A stretch of 64,000 nucleotides of DNA from Aphis gossypii (lineage: Eukaryota; Arthropoda; Insecta; Hemiptera; Aphididae): positions 11,615,213 through 11,679,212 of the forward strand of contig NC_065531.1 of the NCBI RefSeq assembly GCF_020184175.1, in the 5' to 3' direction. The notes beneath the pieces are model-generated. The model was not told where the DNA came from, made no database searches, and saw only the letters and a list, made by a program, of their open reading frames with translations. The number at the start of each line of letters is the position of its first letter. The stretch's first letter is position 1. Position numbers and translations under genes: made by a program. Shown here one piece after another: positions 31,925 to 42,885 of the stretch.

Positions 31925-33700
31925 TACTAATAACGTGTGATGGTGGTGACGACGTTCGGAAGAAAACGTTAATTAATTAATGTTGCACACGGATTGCCGA
32001 GGAAATCGCGTGGACGGTAAAAGCCGAAAGAGACCCGCCGGCAAGAATGCGATAATAATAATAGTATATAATATACGTAATGTTCGGTCCGTGCGAAAAA
32101 CGATCATCTGTGCGTAATAGTGTCTTGCGCGTGCAAAACGCATAAATATTAATATTATTTTGTACGATTCCGTGCGCGTCTGCTGAGCCGTACGCGCGCT
32201 ACATTATTATTATTGTTATCGCGCTCGTACAAATGTTGTCGCGTATTGACGTAAAACACACTCGCGTAGTCGCGTGTAACCTTTATGACATTCATCCCCC
32301 CACAAGGGTGTTTGCGCAGCCCGGGGGCGGTGAAGTGGCCTTTGTGGCCTCCACATTGCAAATCCCCTCGCGTTATGGTATATAATGTATATTGTAATAT
32401 TTCGTATTATGTATACGCATCCACCGACACGAGACAAACCGTATATTATATACATATTATATTAAAATAATAATTCGTATATATAGTGGCTCACGCGTAC
32501 GCGGACGACCGCTGTTTGTAGCGCGTATAATATATTATTTATGTCGTAGTATAGGTATAGTATAATAATAATAATATCAAAACCACACTCCGCACCCGTC
32601 GTCCGTCGACCGCGGTAACCCTTTTTGTTGCGGTGACTACCACTACGACTAACTACGTATATAGGTACGTTATATTCGAGTCGTGCGTGTGTGCGTGTCT
32701 CTCGTTACCTGTTGTCCTTTTCTCGTTCACATGTGCTCCGGCTGCCGAAGAATGTGTCGTCGCCTCATTATCGTCGTTGTCCACCGCGTTAACCATACAT
32801 ATACCGACTTGTGATAATAATTTGTATTATATTCACACTACATAGTCTGTCCGTGTGTGCGGCGCGCGTGTGTGATGACGAATTTGTAATGGCTCGCGAT
32901 GGCAGCCGTGTGAAGACGATTCCGTTTCGTTCGTCGAATACGTTCACACGTCCTATGCTACCCGTAGTACCTATGCACGCACGCGTGTGTGTGTGTGCCA
33001 CCGTAGCTGATTTGGTTACCTTCGTCTATTATGAATAACAATGAGCTTAAGAAATCGACTATCGGACACACGAAAAATACATGATAATAATATAACACGC
33101 GTATTGTGCGTGTATCTCGAAACATCAAGTAAAATGTCTATATAGCCCGCCGAAATACGAATCTGATCGAAAAAAAATTCATCGCGCAATACCGCGCCGT
33201 CGACGTGAGGCGTCGCGCGTAGACTATACCTACTCCTTTATCGTCTTACGGACACACCGCCGCCGCTTCAGCCGTTCATTATGCCTACACGTACGGAACG
33301 ATCGATGTTAGTATAAGCGGTTCGTAGGTTCGACGTCGCGAGATCTTTTGTGTTTTTTACCGGGTTCGATTTACGCGGGATTCCTGCGTATTTAAATCAC
33401 AATTACCTCTAATTGCCACGTTTTATCCTCTCTGCATTGATGTCATTATTGTTGTGTGTGTATTGTTCGTCCTACGACGCTTCTAATTTCAACGATATAT
33501 TTTATGGTTATTATTTTTCTTCTTCGCGCAACTCTTTCTTATTACAATTCGATCGTTGTCGTAATGCCAGTCAAATTCGTCGTTGTGTCCCACATGCTAC
33601 GGTCGTTTATCTTCTTCATTTTACTTCTGCATACAGCATACATAATATAATATTATTCTTTATTTATAAATTGTAATGTACATAATATGCCGTATGACGT
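31241..33700 (+). promoter_or_regulatory. CpG-rich region, probable echinoid promoter/5' UTR
   Basis: About 2.4 kb in which CpG, CCG and CGCG words are dense, in sharp contrast to the AT-rich desert to the left. It is the last such region before the first confident echinoid exon on the + strand, so the simplest reading is the promoter with 5' UTR exon(s) of that gene. No start site, TATA box or clear signal-peptide ORF with a donor could be fixed. Open frames here are short, conflict between strands and look like chance products of GC content. The direction is inferred from the downstream gene. Confidence 0.45.
31894..31922. repeat. (AC)n microsatellite
   Basis: An uninterrupted AC run of about 14 copies inside the CpG-rich region upstream of echinoid. 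Confidence 0.97.
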
Positions 33701-35080
33701 ATTAGTCACCGTTATACAATACCCGGCAAGATTTCTTAAACAGAAAATCCATAAAACAATATTATTTATTTAAATCGACCTGCGACTACAACATAATATC
33801 TATAAAAAGTTAATTTTATTTTTAATATTTTCTCGGCACGACGTGTTCAGAATAATTTTACTTCGCCTTAACGAATATTTTAGTGTCTACTTACATTTAA
33901 ATACAATGAAGTTTTTTGTTTCCACAATGCTATTCAATGAAATGAAAAACGAAGCGAAATAAGTTCTTATTTTAGATGAATTATATGTTTTTCTCGGCCT
34001 ATTATTTGGCATCATGCAATACGTATAGTAGCGTACTATTTGTTGTATGTTTGGTGGGGAGAGGGCTGTTTGTAAATAATTAAAATTGTGCCCTTTTCCC
34101 TTAGTTGGTAATGGATGGTTCTTCTAAAGTCTGTGACAGCTTGTGTATACACGCATGTTAGGGTTATAAGAATACAAAAAGGGTATTTTTTTCCTACCAA
34201 AGAGCTGTTGGCGTGCGATTGCGAAACAAAACTGTATCTAAATTATACGGTTGATGGTTGAACTCGTCTGGAACGAACGATAGTCTTCTTAAAAATAATT
34301 TAAAATATTCAAATGGTATATAATAAACTGTTGTGATTTTTTCCGACAAATGTTAGTTTAATGCTTCAATCGAGACAGATCGTGTATAAGTAATGGAAAA
34401 TGATTTATTTACAGTTCCCACTGTAATTCCATTACCTATAACGAAAAAAAAAACCACGATACCATCAATGCATCGTTGTCTGTTCATCATAATATATAAT
34501 CATTAAACCGATAAATTTCCCGGTTCATCGACAGTTTCGTCTCACCGTGTCCAGTCAACGATAACTAAATTGTCTATCTTTATCCCCTTGCCGCAATTCC
34601 ATGTAAATAATTACGCCTGGCCATCCCCGAATGGGCATCACTCGTTTGCAGTATTTGCCTGCAATATATACGTGCCTACATTATTACCTGTGTATAAATT
34701 TAATGAACAAACCGTTCGTGTTTAAAATAATTTAAATTGATATGCTAGTTTAGATCAAGCATAATAATAATATAATAGATAAATACACGACTCTCTGAAG
34801 TCCGCACTCCTCTTATTTACTATTTATATCGTACAAATGAAATGAGTTTGATTTTATTATTAATTAATTTGTTCGGGCAAAACTCTCGCAAAACTTTATC
34901 AGTGAACGTTCTACGGTGGTTGCAAATTAAGTACATATAAAATCGTAACTGTTGGCCTAATATAAAACAAGCGATTTCGTAGAACATTATATGTGCGTGT
35001 TACCTACGTACCACATTCCGAAACGACGACACTCATTTCTCTTGATTACTATTTAATGTGCCGGCCGGCCGTTAGTCAGA
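33701..35080. other. Presumed first intron or upstream sequence of echinoid
   Basis: AT-rich sequence between the CpG-rich region and the first candidate coding exon. No recognisable coding sequence, repeat or element was seen. Confidence 0.5.
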
Positions 35081-35153
35081 ATGATGCCTGTGGCTTACAA
35101 TCGGGTTTTTGGCGCCACCCTCCACCCCTCCTCAACAAGGTCCAGTATAGTCA
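35081..35153 (+). CDS. Candidate first coding exon of echinoid (weak)
   Basis: An ATG at 35,081 with an in-frame stop upstream opens 24 codons ending at a good donor (A|GTGAGT at 35,154). It stops in phase 1, exactly what the acceptor at 35,407 needs. However, the peptide is not hydrophobic and is no signal peptide, which a type I membrane protein should have. It may be a chance match; the true first exon may lie in the CpG-rich region or elsewhere. Confidence 0.2.
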
Positions 35154-35406
35154 GTGAGTTTTTTATCTCCTACTAAACGCTCGCGTAAAACTCACGTTGT
35201 GTTAGCGGAACTGGCCCAGCGGGAGACTAACAATGATTTGTGTAATTCTTTTACACTAAAATTTAAACAAAAAATTATCTTCACTTGCGCACGAGCACAT
35301 ATATTTTTTCGATACGGTTACATATTTAAATTGTTTCTTATAATAGTATGTCAATGTATAATACTATACATATTTACTCATGAAGTCTTTGTTATTTTAT
35401 CTGCAG

Positions 35407-36227
35407 GGTGGTCATGCCTGGGACAAGAAGGACTGACTGATACCAGAGAAGGTGAAGACATATCACTAAAATGTCGATTTAATGGACAATTGCCATCAAC
35501 CGTTGCGGATACCCTATACTATTGGCTTAGGACTAACAAGCACAACCAAGACAATGTAGCAATTAAATCTACTCCGTTAGAAGGCAACTATAAGTATGTA
35601 GCAAATTTAAGAACTTTTTAGAATAATATATTGTTATTTTAATTAAAAAAATATCAATTCATTGAAATCTTCTTTTTTTAATATTAGTATTGTGTTGTTT
35701 AAATTCCATATTTAATGGATTATTGACGTTTATACATTATATCTAATCACGTTTTTTTTTTTTTAGACTCGATTTCCGTCCAGAATTAGGAATTTACGAT
35801 TTACTGATTTCCAACTCAACGTATGAGAGGGATAACGGAAAATTTGAATGCAGATTGAAAGAAGCTGGTACTGGCCGAGAAATCCATTCACAGAGTTTTC
35901 AAATCACTGTATTAACACCACCTAGTCCCCCCCGTATTTCACCCGGAACTAATCCTGTGGCTACTGAGGGACGTGCGTTAGAGTTGTCTTGCACAAGTTC
36001 TGGTGGCAGTCCTGAACCTATTGTCAGATGGTATCGTGAAGGTGTTCGTGATCCCATTGAATCTGTGACACGAAGTGGTACCAACGCCAAGGAATCCATT
36101 ACATCAGCTGTGTTGCAAGTGACACCAAGTCGTGAAGATGACGGTGCAGTGTATCGGTGCGTGGTATGGAACAGAGCTATGGTCGAAGGCACGAAGTTCG
36201 AAACTAGGACCACACTGAGTGTAAACT
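35407..36227 (+). CDS. ed: Echinoid exons 1-2: Ig domains 1 and 2
   Basis: Two exons (35407-35593 and 35767-36227, split in phase 2) encode about residues 1-216. Ig1 shows the paired cysteines of LKC and FEC with the core Trp in YYWL. Ig2 shows LSC, the Trp of VRWY and YRC. The second exon's donor is GTAAGT at 36,228 in phase 1. The acceptor of the first exon (CTGCAG ending at 35,406) fixes the start. Reading upstream of it stays open but reaches no ATG, so it is taken as intron. Confidence 0.9.
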
Positions 36228-39200
36228 GTAAGTACTATCTATAAAGTTGTTTGAGATCTAAAAATAATTTCTTATGTGTTAAAGGCTAACGAAAAGCACG
36301 TGGCTTCTAAATATCTGAAAATAGTTTAATGTATCGATTTCATACTGATGCAGAGACATTATGTTTGAATGTAACACCCACACTTCATTGCAGGCCCTTT
36401 TAAAATAAGTGACGAGAGATTTATTTGGCATCTCGTTTAAACAATAAACCGATACCGCTTGATAGTTGGTGTTAGTTTATTGACGGTTCCTAATATAAGG
36501 AGTACCGTAGAATCTCTCCGATAATTCATTGTCGGTATTTATAAATTAAAGCGTATCGCTATAAACATCAATATTTGGATGATCAAAAACTGTGTAATAT
36601 CGTATTTCCAATAATTCACTAATAATAATAATCACATTAATACCACCCATCAGTGAAACGTTTCTAAATCTAGCTAGAATGTAATAGAACATTTTAAGAA
36701 TAATGCATATTTAAATATATCAAATAGTAGTTCAAAGTATCTGTCAGGTCATAGCTGTTTTGGTTTTTGTATTTTTCAAAAATGTTTATTGAAATTTAAT
36801 CAAAATGTAATGACGCATGTAAGCTATAAGTTATTATTATTTCTAGTGCAAGTTTAGAGTTAAAAAATGTATTATAAAAATAATACGACCAAGATTTTAA
36901 GGGCATCTCAATAATTTCGTCATTTCAAGTATAGTTAGTAATATTTTATTTTCCAAATTGCCTGCTGTTTTAATACAATATTTTGAATTACGGGGGCTTT
37001 CTAAAATACTATTATTACCTTGATTTTCGTGATAATAATATTTTATATCTGTGTTTAATTTCTCTACGTGAAATCAGTTGTAGCCGCGACTTGTGTTAAA
37101 CGTGTTTGCACGTATCAAAAATGTGTCCATGTGTCCTTTTAACGGTGGAATTTACGGTTTCAGACTACCCTCGCATCCAGATCGGACCGGATAACCCGCT
37201 TCGAGTGGAACGCGATGAGTCCATCACACTCCAATGTAACGTGGACGCCAAGCCGCGCGTCAACAACGTACGGTGGATGCGCGACGACCGATTCATTGCC
37301 ACGTCTTTCACACACGTCATCCAAAAAGTGACGACACAGGACGCGGGCACGTACACTTGCATGGCTGACAACGGGCTGGGACAGACTCGCGAGGCAGAGC
37401 TGGTGTTGGACGTGCAGTACCCGCCCATGGTAACAGTGGACGTTGGCCCAGGGGCGGCCAGGCAACGCGAGGCCGAAGAGGGAGACGGAATCACAATCCA
37501 ATGCAACGTTTCCGCCAACCCTGCGCCGATATCCATCGAGTGGATCCGGGAAGGGCGTCCCGACTTCCGGCAATCCGGTGACGTGCTCCGCATACCCAAA
37601 GTGACTGCTGACTCGGGTGGTGTTTATACGTGTCGTGCCATCAACATACTCTACACGTCGTCGTTGTCTCGGCAGCGCATCAACCGTATCGGAAATGCAT
37701 CACTCACGCTTCTCGTCCGACACCGTCCCGGCGTGGCCCGTATCACTCCCGACCGACCAGTGGCCACCGAGGGCACTGGAGTGACGCTCACGTGTTCAGC
37801 GTCCCCGCCCGGCTGGCCGACACCGCAGTACAAGTGGTGGCGCGAGTTTGATTCCGCTGATCCGTCCACCAGCGCCACGATACTGTCCACCGGTCCGAAA
37901 TACACCATACCGTCCGTGCACTTGGGCAGTGAGGGCCGGTACAGGTGTCAGGCGATCAACGAAATGGGCTCCGGCGACGCGTCTTCGGTGTTGCTCACCG
38001 TCCACCATGCCCCGAAGTTCATCACCAAACTGCAACCGCACGTCACCAGGCGCGCGTCGGACATCGGCTTCTCGGCCATATGCGCCGCGCAAGGAAAACC
38101 CAAGCCCGCGGTCACTTGGTACAAGGATGGCAAGGAAGTGCTGCCCGATTGGTTCGACGTGAGCACCGACGAGACTGATAACAGCAACGGAGTAACCACC
38201 GTGCACAGTACGCTCAAGTTCCACGGCAAGGAGAGACCTCGAGGTAACCAGCTGGTGCCGTCGGACCGAGGAGTGTACGCCTGCGCGTTCGAAAACGATG
38301 TTAAGAAAGTAGAGTCCAGCATGCTTCTCAGAATCGAACGTAAGTTGTAGTTTTATAGTCGGACAACGTATGTTTCTTTGGTAATTATTATTGTATTCTT
38401 ATTGTTGGTTTTTTCCTCGTTACAGATGAACCCATCGTACTCCACCAATTCAATAAAGTAGCCAGTGATTTGTATGAGACGGCCGAAGTCATTTGTCGGG
38501 TGCAATCGTATCCTCGACCTGAATTCCAGTGGAGTTACAATAATCACATGGCTCCTTTGTTGGCCGGCAGCGACGGTCACTACGAAATAAACACGACCAT
38601 AAACGAAAGCGGTGGTGACATTTACACTAGCGTATTGCAAGTATCTAATCTTCGAGAGACGGATTATGGCGATTACAGTTGTCGTGTAGCCAACACTTTG
38701 GGAAGCGTAAAGCCTACAATTAAACTACAGCCTAAGGGACCGCCTGACCATCCAGAAAACGTAACAGCTCTCGATATTGGCCACAATAATGTCGTCTTAC
38801 AATGGAACAGTGGTTTCAACGGTGGTGTTCTCAGCACCAAACACTTTGTAAGCTACAAAAAGGTTTCCGTAGATGAAAACGAATTCGACAGTGATTGTTA
38901 CTCAGTGAAGAGGTCCAATCAACCAGAAAGATGGCAAGAGTTTGATTGTCTAACCAAAAACCCCTGCAACGTGACTAACTTGGAACAACATCAAAGTTAC
39001 TTATTCAAGGTAAATATTGCTTAATAGGTATAACACTTAAAATAAATATATATACATGTACGTATATTGTATAAACTTATCTGAGTCGAGTAAATAAATA
39101 CATCATGGTTGAACAAATGTTGAAATGTATAACAAAAACGTAGGTGTAGTGAAACGGAACTAAGTTCAAGTCATAATTAATAAATAATTATGCTTTTGAA

Positions 39201-42200
39201 ATAATTTCTAAGCTTTTTGTTTAATTATTATATATCATGCGATAAATATAATAATATTATGTTACTTAATACTTTTGGTACATAGTAGACTACAATAATT
39301 AAATATATAGAATTGAATATGTAACCTAATTAAAATTTTAATTTATTTTTAGGTAAAAGCTTACAATACTAAAGGGCATAGCGAATATTCGCAAGAGACC
39401 GTAGCTATGACTAAAGTGGATCGTATACCAGCACCTCAACGTGTAACATTTGATCCTGAATCTCATGCTTTAACTATCAATATCGGTGCAACTTGTTTAC
39501 AACTGGTAAGATTTGACTTGTATACTAAAATTTTAATTTTTGTCATTTTATAGTTTGGAAAAAGTTTAAACCAAGTGTCGTAAAAATGTTTATTAATCTT
39601 TGTCAATATATTTCTATAATTTTTATTCAAAATAATTTTTAAAATAAAAAAAAGTTATATTAAAAATTAAAAAGATTACAATTTACAAATGCATTGTTTT
39701 TAAGGAATTTATTTTAAGCAATATGAGGAATAAGGATTATACTATGTACCGCACAGATCGTATAACTTGCACTATTGTGTATGAGAACTCTTTTTTCGCT
39801 AAAAGTTTTTTTTTGTCCTGCTAATCTACTTATCAGATAATGTTTCTGAAACGGATTTAAATTATTTAAAACTTTACCTACATTATACAGACTACATATT
39901 CTTTTTTCAACAGTTTCTTAAATTTCAATATTTAACCCAGAAATATTTATGCGTTTTCATTTTAAATAATAATACAAAAAAAAAAATGTGTCAAAGTGTC
40001 AACTAATGGGTGGCTTCTTATTTTAAATATGCATTACATTTTATTTCTGTCATCACATATACTTATTATGCTAGATGATACAGATTGTGTATATCTTAAT
40101 ATAAAATAATAATAATACTACAAAAAAAAAGTTGGGAAAAATAAAAAAATAAAAAAGTATTAAAGTAAAGTTATTGACAAATTCAAATATGTTTTTAAAA
40201 TTGTACTATGGAATAACTTACTACTATAAACAAAAAAAAAAAATCAGTACTTTTTACATACAAAAATGTCTCACTCAGAGCCGCATTAATCATTTAAAAG
40301 TTCTATACTCTATAGCAATCATTGGAACAAATTATTAGTTACTAAACAAAAAAAAAACTTAAACCTTGAAAAATATTTAAATTATAATAAAATATTTTTA
40401 TAATTTTTATAAAAGTACTTTTATTTATTAATTATTTATCTTTTTAAATGTATATTATTGTTATTTAACATACCTAAGTTAATAAATTTAATTTTTTTTT
40501 ATTAGGTTGGTGTTGTTGAAGCATCTATGGGAGGTGCTCGTGAAGATTGGCACTTGATTGAAACTTTGCCACTGGCAGTTAGTGGCAGTACATCTACACA
40601 TCGTGAAGCTACCATACTATCTTTAGTTTCACGTCGCCAGAGCACTGGTGCTCGTTCATTAGATGAAGATGATCTAAACTTAATTTCGGGCAATGAAGAT
40701 GAAGACCTAATTGATAAACCTGCAGATGATGTCCGCATTAGAGTCCGACTGTGTCTTCGGTCTAGTCAAACCACATGTGGTGATTACACAGAAGCAGAAA
40801 GTAAGTAGTTTTGATAAAGAAAAACACTACTAATCAATAAGTTATTTAAGAATGAAATTATTAAATATTAAATTATTTTTAGTTGGTGCAAATTTTGTAA
40901 AAGAACAACAAGCGATGGCCACTCCCACTTTAATTGCTCTGGTCATATCGTGTGCTGTTTTCATTCTGTTTGTGGCACTTTTGTTTATTTTCTGTCGTTG
41001 CAAGCGCAAAACAGCCAAGAAAACTACAGGCAAAGAATATGAAATGGATTCTTCAACGTAAGTTCTCTAAGCCATTTGTTTCCCTATTCTTGTAATTATA
41101 CCTAGTTTTAGTTTTTAACTAATACAATGTATATTCAATGGGTTACTAAAATTGTAACACTCATTTACTTTTATTAAATGCTTTAATATGAAATTCCAAG
41201 AAATTTTAATTTCAATTTAATTTTAACATTTTCCAAATTATTTTGTATCAGATTAGATATCTACAATATAGTTACTGGATTTATATAGGATTTTACAAAA
41301 TGAATATAGTGCATAGTGCATTAATATTACAAATGTATTTACAATTATTTTAGTATCTTATAATTTAATACATAAATATATTTAGGATAGTTTGACTCAG
41401 TTTTTCAAAAAATATTTATTTTTGTACTTGCAATAATATATTATATAACTTGTAGTTTTAAATTATATTGATGTTAATGTTTAACGAACTAAACTTGGTA
41501 GTGTATAACCTGAAATTGAATTTGTTATATCTTCTATGTAAAACAACTATTATTCATATTTTACATTATTCTTTCTATGATTACACGCTACATTTGGCGT
41601 TTTTGTAATTGGTGAGTATAATAAATTTTGGGCCATTTGCCATTCACATTTAGGTTAGATAATGCTTCTTAGATTTTTTTTTTTTTTATTTTTAGATTTT
41701 AGTATTACATTTTTTATGCTTTTGAATATCAGTTAATATTGAAAAGTCTGTTGGTTATTTTTTTTTCATATATTATTTTTTTTTTTTTTTACAGCGTTCA
41801 CCCTAGTATTATACATGGACCCCCACCCTACACTGAGCCTGGCCTTGACAACAAAGCATTACAGCAGTCTGTAGATCTAGTTCACGATGTTACTAAGAAT
41901 GGTGTATATGGATCTCAAAATGACTACAACACTTATCACACGGGCAACGGATTGCGTCCGAATGGTGAATGTAAGCTTTATTAAATAACGACTAAATGAA
42001 TGTGTGTGAAACTTTTTAAAACAGAAATTAATGATGATTTGGAATTGAGGGATTTTTGACACAAAAAAAGAATATTCTATTACTGGTTTACTAATATGTA
42101 TTTATTTATTTTTAGGGGTTAATGTTGGATATGTAGAAAACAGTTATTCCAATTCCAATAATGGTGGTTCAGTTAACTCTCAAGATTCTCTATGGCAATT

Positions 42201-42885
42201 GAAAATGGGTGGCAATGGTAGCACTGGTGGTACACATATATCTCGCGATGATCATTTACATATGGCTGAGCGCATGAACCACTATGGTAATTATATTTTA
42301 TAGTTATTATAATATTATCTATATTATGTTTATTTTAAATGTACATGATTCAAGTACACTTTAAAGTTTAAATATTGTATTAACTATTATGTTTTTCAAG
42401 TTTCCAATAAATAATTGATTGTTGATTTCATTTTATAGGAGGTTATGATCCTTTGACTCACGGTGGCTATGGAAATATGGATGATTATGCACACTATCCT
42501 CAACTTACATCGGCCAGCCCTGATTATAGCACTCACAGTCATGTACCGTCAAGGCAAGACTATATTCATAGCGGCCATTTACAACCGGCCGATAAAACCC
42601 GTAGACGGGACCCTCATCTTGGTATGTATCATAATCTTTTAAAATTAATATCTTCTCAACATTTCAACAAGTACAATATTAATTAGAACCTATTTTTTTG
42701 TTTTAGAATCACCATATGGTGACGTGAGTGGCTTGCCTGACCCTTACCTTGAGCAGCTTATTGACAATGAGGAGCACATGAAACCTCAACCACATCTGTC
42801 TATGTCATATGACGAAAGCCTCGAGTCAGGGTATTCTACACCAAATTCACGGACGCGACGCATAATCAGAGAAATTATTGTTTAA
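35407..42885 (+). CDS. ed: Echinoid, Ig/FN3 cell-adhesion receptor (N-terminal exon missing)
   Basis: Eleven exons join without a frame break: 35407-35593, 35767-36227, 37164-38339, 38426-39009, 39353-39505, 40506-40800, 40883-41057, 41795-41970, 42116-42286, 42439-42621 and 42707-42885. They give 1,246 residues, close to the roughly 1,330 of fly Echinoid. Seven Ig domains, two FN3 domains, one membrane segment (about residues 968-990) and a 256-residue tail ending in EIIV match Echinoid's known layout and PDZ ligand. In flies, Echinoid acts at adherens junctions in homophilic and Neuroglian-dependent adhesion, binds Canoe/Afadin, and modulates EGFR, Notch and Hippo signalling. Intron junctions are canonical GT-AG. 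The signal peptide must lie in an upstream exon ending in phase 1. Friend of echinoid is the main alternative, but the EIIV tail favours Echinoid itself. Confidence 0.93.
36228..37163 (+). other. Echinoid intron (Ig2-Ig3)
   Basis: AT-rich intron, canonical GTAAGT to TTTCAG. No coding sequence or recognised element is seen in it. Confidence 0.85.
37164..38339 (+). CDS. ed: Echinoid exon 3: Ig domains 3-6 in one long exon
   Basis: A single 1,176-bp exon encodes four Ig domains (about residues 217-608). All cysteine pairs are present: LQC/YTC, IQC/YTC, LTC/YRC and AIC/YAC, with the core Trp in each (VRWM, IEWI, YKWW, VTWY). The fourth domain has an extended loop after YTCRAIN that is rich in Ser, Arg and Ile. 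Potential N-glycosylation sites include NVS and NAS. The exon is visibly GC-rich and CpG-rich compared with the other exons and all introns. The acceptor is TTTCAG ending at 37,163; the donor is GTAAGT at 38,340, phase 1. Confidence 0.93.
38426..39505 (+). CDS. ed: Echinoid exons 4-5: Ig domain 7 and first FN3 domain
   Basis: Exon 38426-39009 carries Ig7 (VIC, FQW, YSC) followed by the start of FN3-1, which opens with a PP-x-P-x-N-V linker and has the core Trp in LQWNSG. Exon 39353-39505 completes FN3-1 with the conserved Y-x-V-x-A-x-N-x-x-G-x-S-like strand (VKAYNTKGHSEYS) and begins FN3-2. The extra cysteines (SDCYS, FDCL, NPCN) suggest a disulfide-stabilised insert in FN3-1. N-glycosylation sequons NTT, NES, NVT and NVT are visible. 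Confidence 0.9.
39506..40505 (+). other. Echinoid intron within the FN3-2 region
   Basis: AT-rich intron with several A homopolymers; canonical GTAAGA donor and TTAG acceptor. Nothing else is seen. Confidence 0.85.
40506..40800 (+). CDS. ed: Echinoid exon 6: second FN3 domain with acidic insert
   Basis: The exon encodes about residues 854-952, the bulk of the membrane-proximal FN3-2. The fold is divergent: a Ser/Arg segment and then a strongly acidic stretch (DEDD, NEDEDLID) interrupt it before a typical late strand (VRIRVRLCLRS). It starts after ATTAG at 40,505 in phase 0 and ends at GTAAGT (40,801) in phase 1. A poorly conserved second FN3 is known for Echinoid-type receptors; I infer that the acidic stretch is a surface loop. 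Confidence 0.85.
40883..41057 (+). CDS. ed: Echinoid exon 7: transmembrane segment
   Basis: About 23 hydrophobic residues (TLIALVIS through LLFIFC, encoded at 40,927-40,995) are followed by the basic stop-transfer run RCKRKTAKK. This places the N-terminal domains outside and the tail in the cytoplasm. The exon ends in phase 2 at GTAAGT (41,058) and joins exon 41,795 in frame. Confidence 0.93.
41058..41794 (+). other. Echinoid intron between membrane and tail exons
   Basis: AT-rich intron, GTAAGT donor and a long T tract before ACAG. No coding sequence is seen; an alternatively spliced exon cannot be excluded. Confidence 0.85.
41795..42885 (+). CDS. ed: Echinoid exons 8-11: cytoplasmic tail with PPPY and EIIV motifs
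   Basis: Four small exons (41795-41970, 42116-42286, 42439-42621, 42707-42885; internal junctions in phase 1) encode the cytoplasmic tail. A PPPY motif at 41,820-41,831 is a class I WW-domain ligand. The tail is otherwise rich in Asn, Ser, Gly, His and Tyr, with many tyrosines in polar contexts that could be phosphorylated (inference). It ends RRIIREIIV, with EIIV at 42,871-42,882 followed by TAA. In flies this C-terminal motif binds the PDZ domains of Canoe and Bazooka. Confidence 0.92.

Noticed and set aside
32155..33676. Many overlapping ORFs in the CpG-rich region
   Set aside because: They overlap in several frames on both strands, most lack ATG starts, and none joins the echinoid acceptor at 35,407 with a good donor in phase 1.
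37160..38322. Several long - strand and alternate-frame ORFs
   Set aside because: They are shadows of the GC-rich echinoid exon 3, whose own frame encodes four clear Ig domains.
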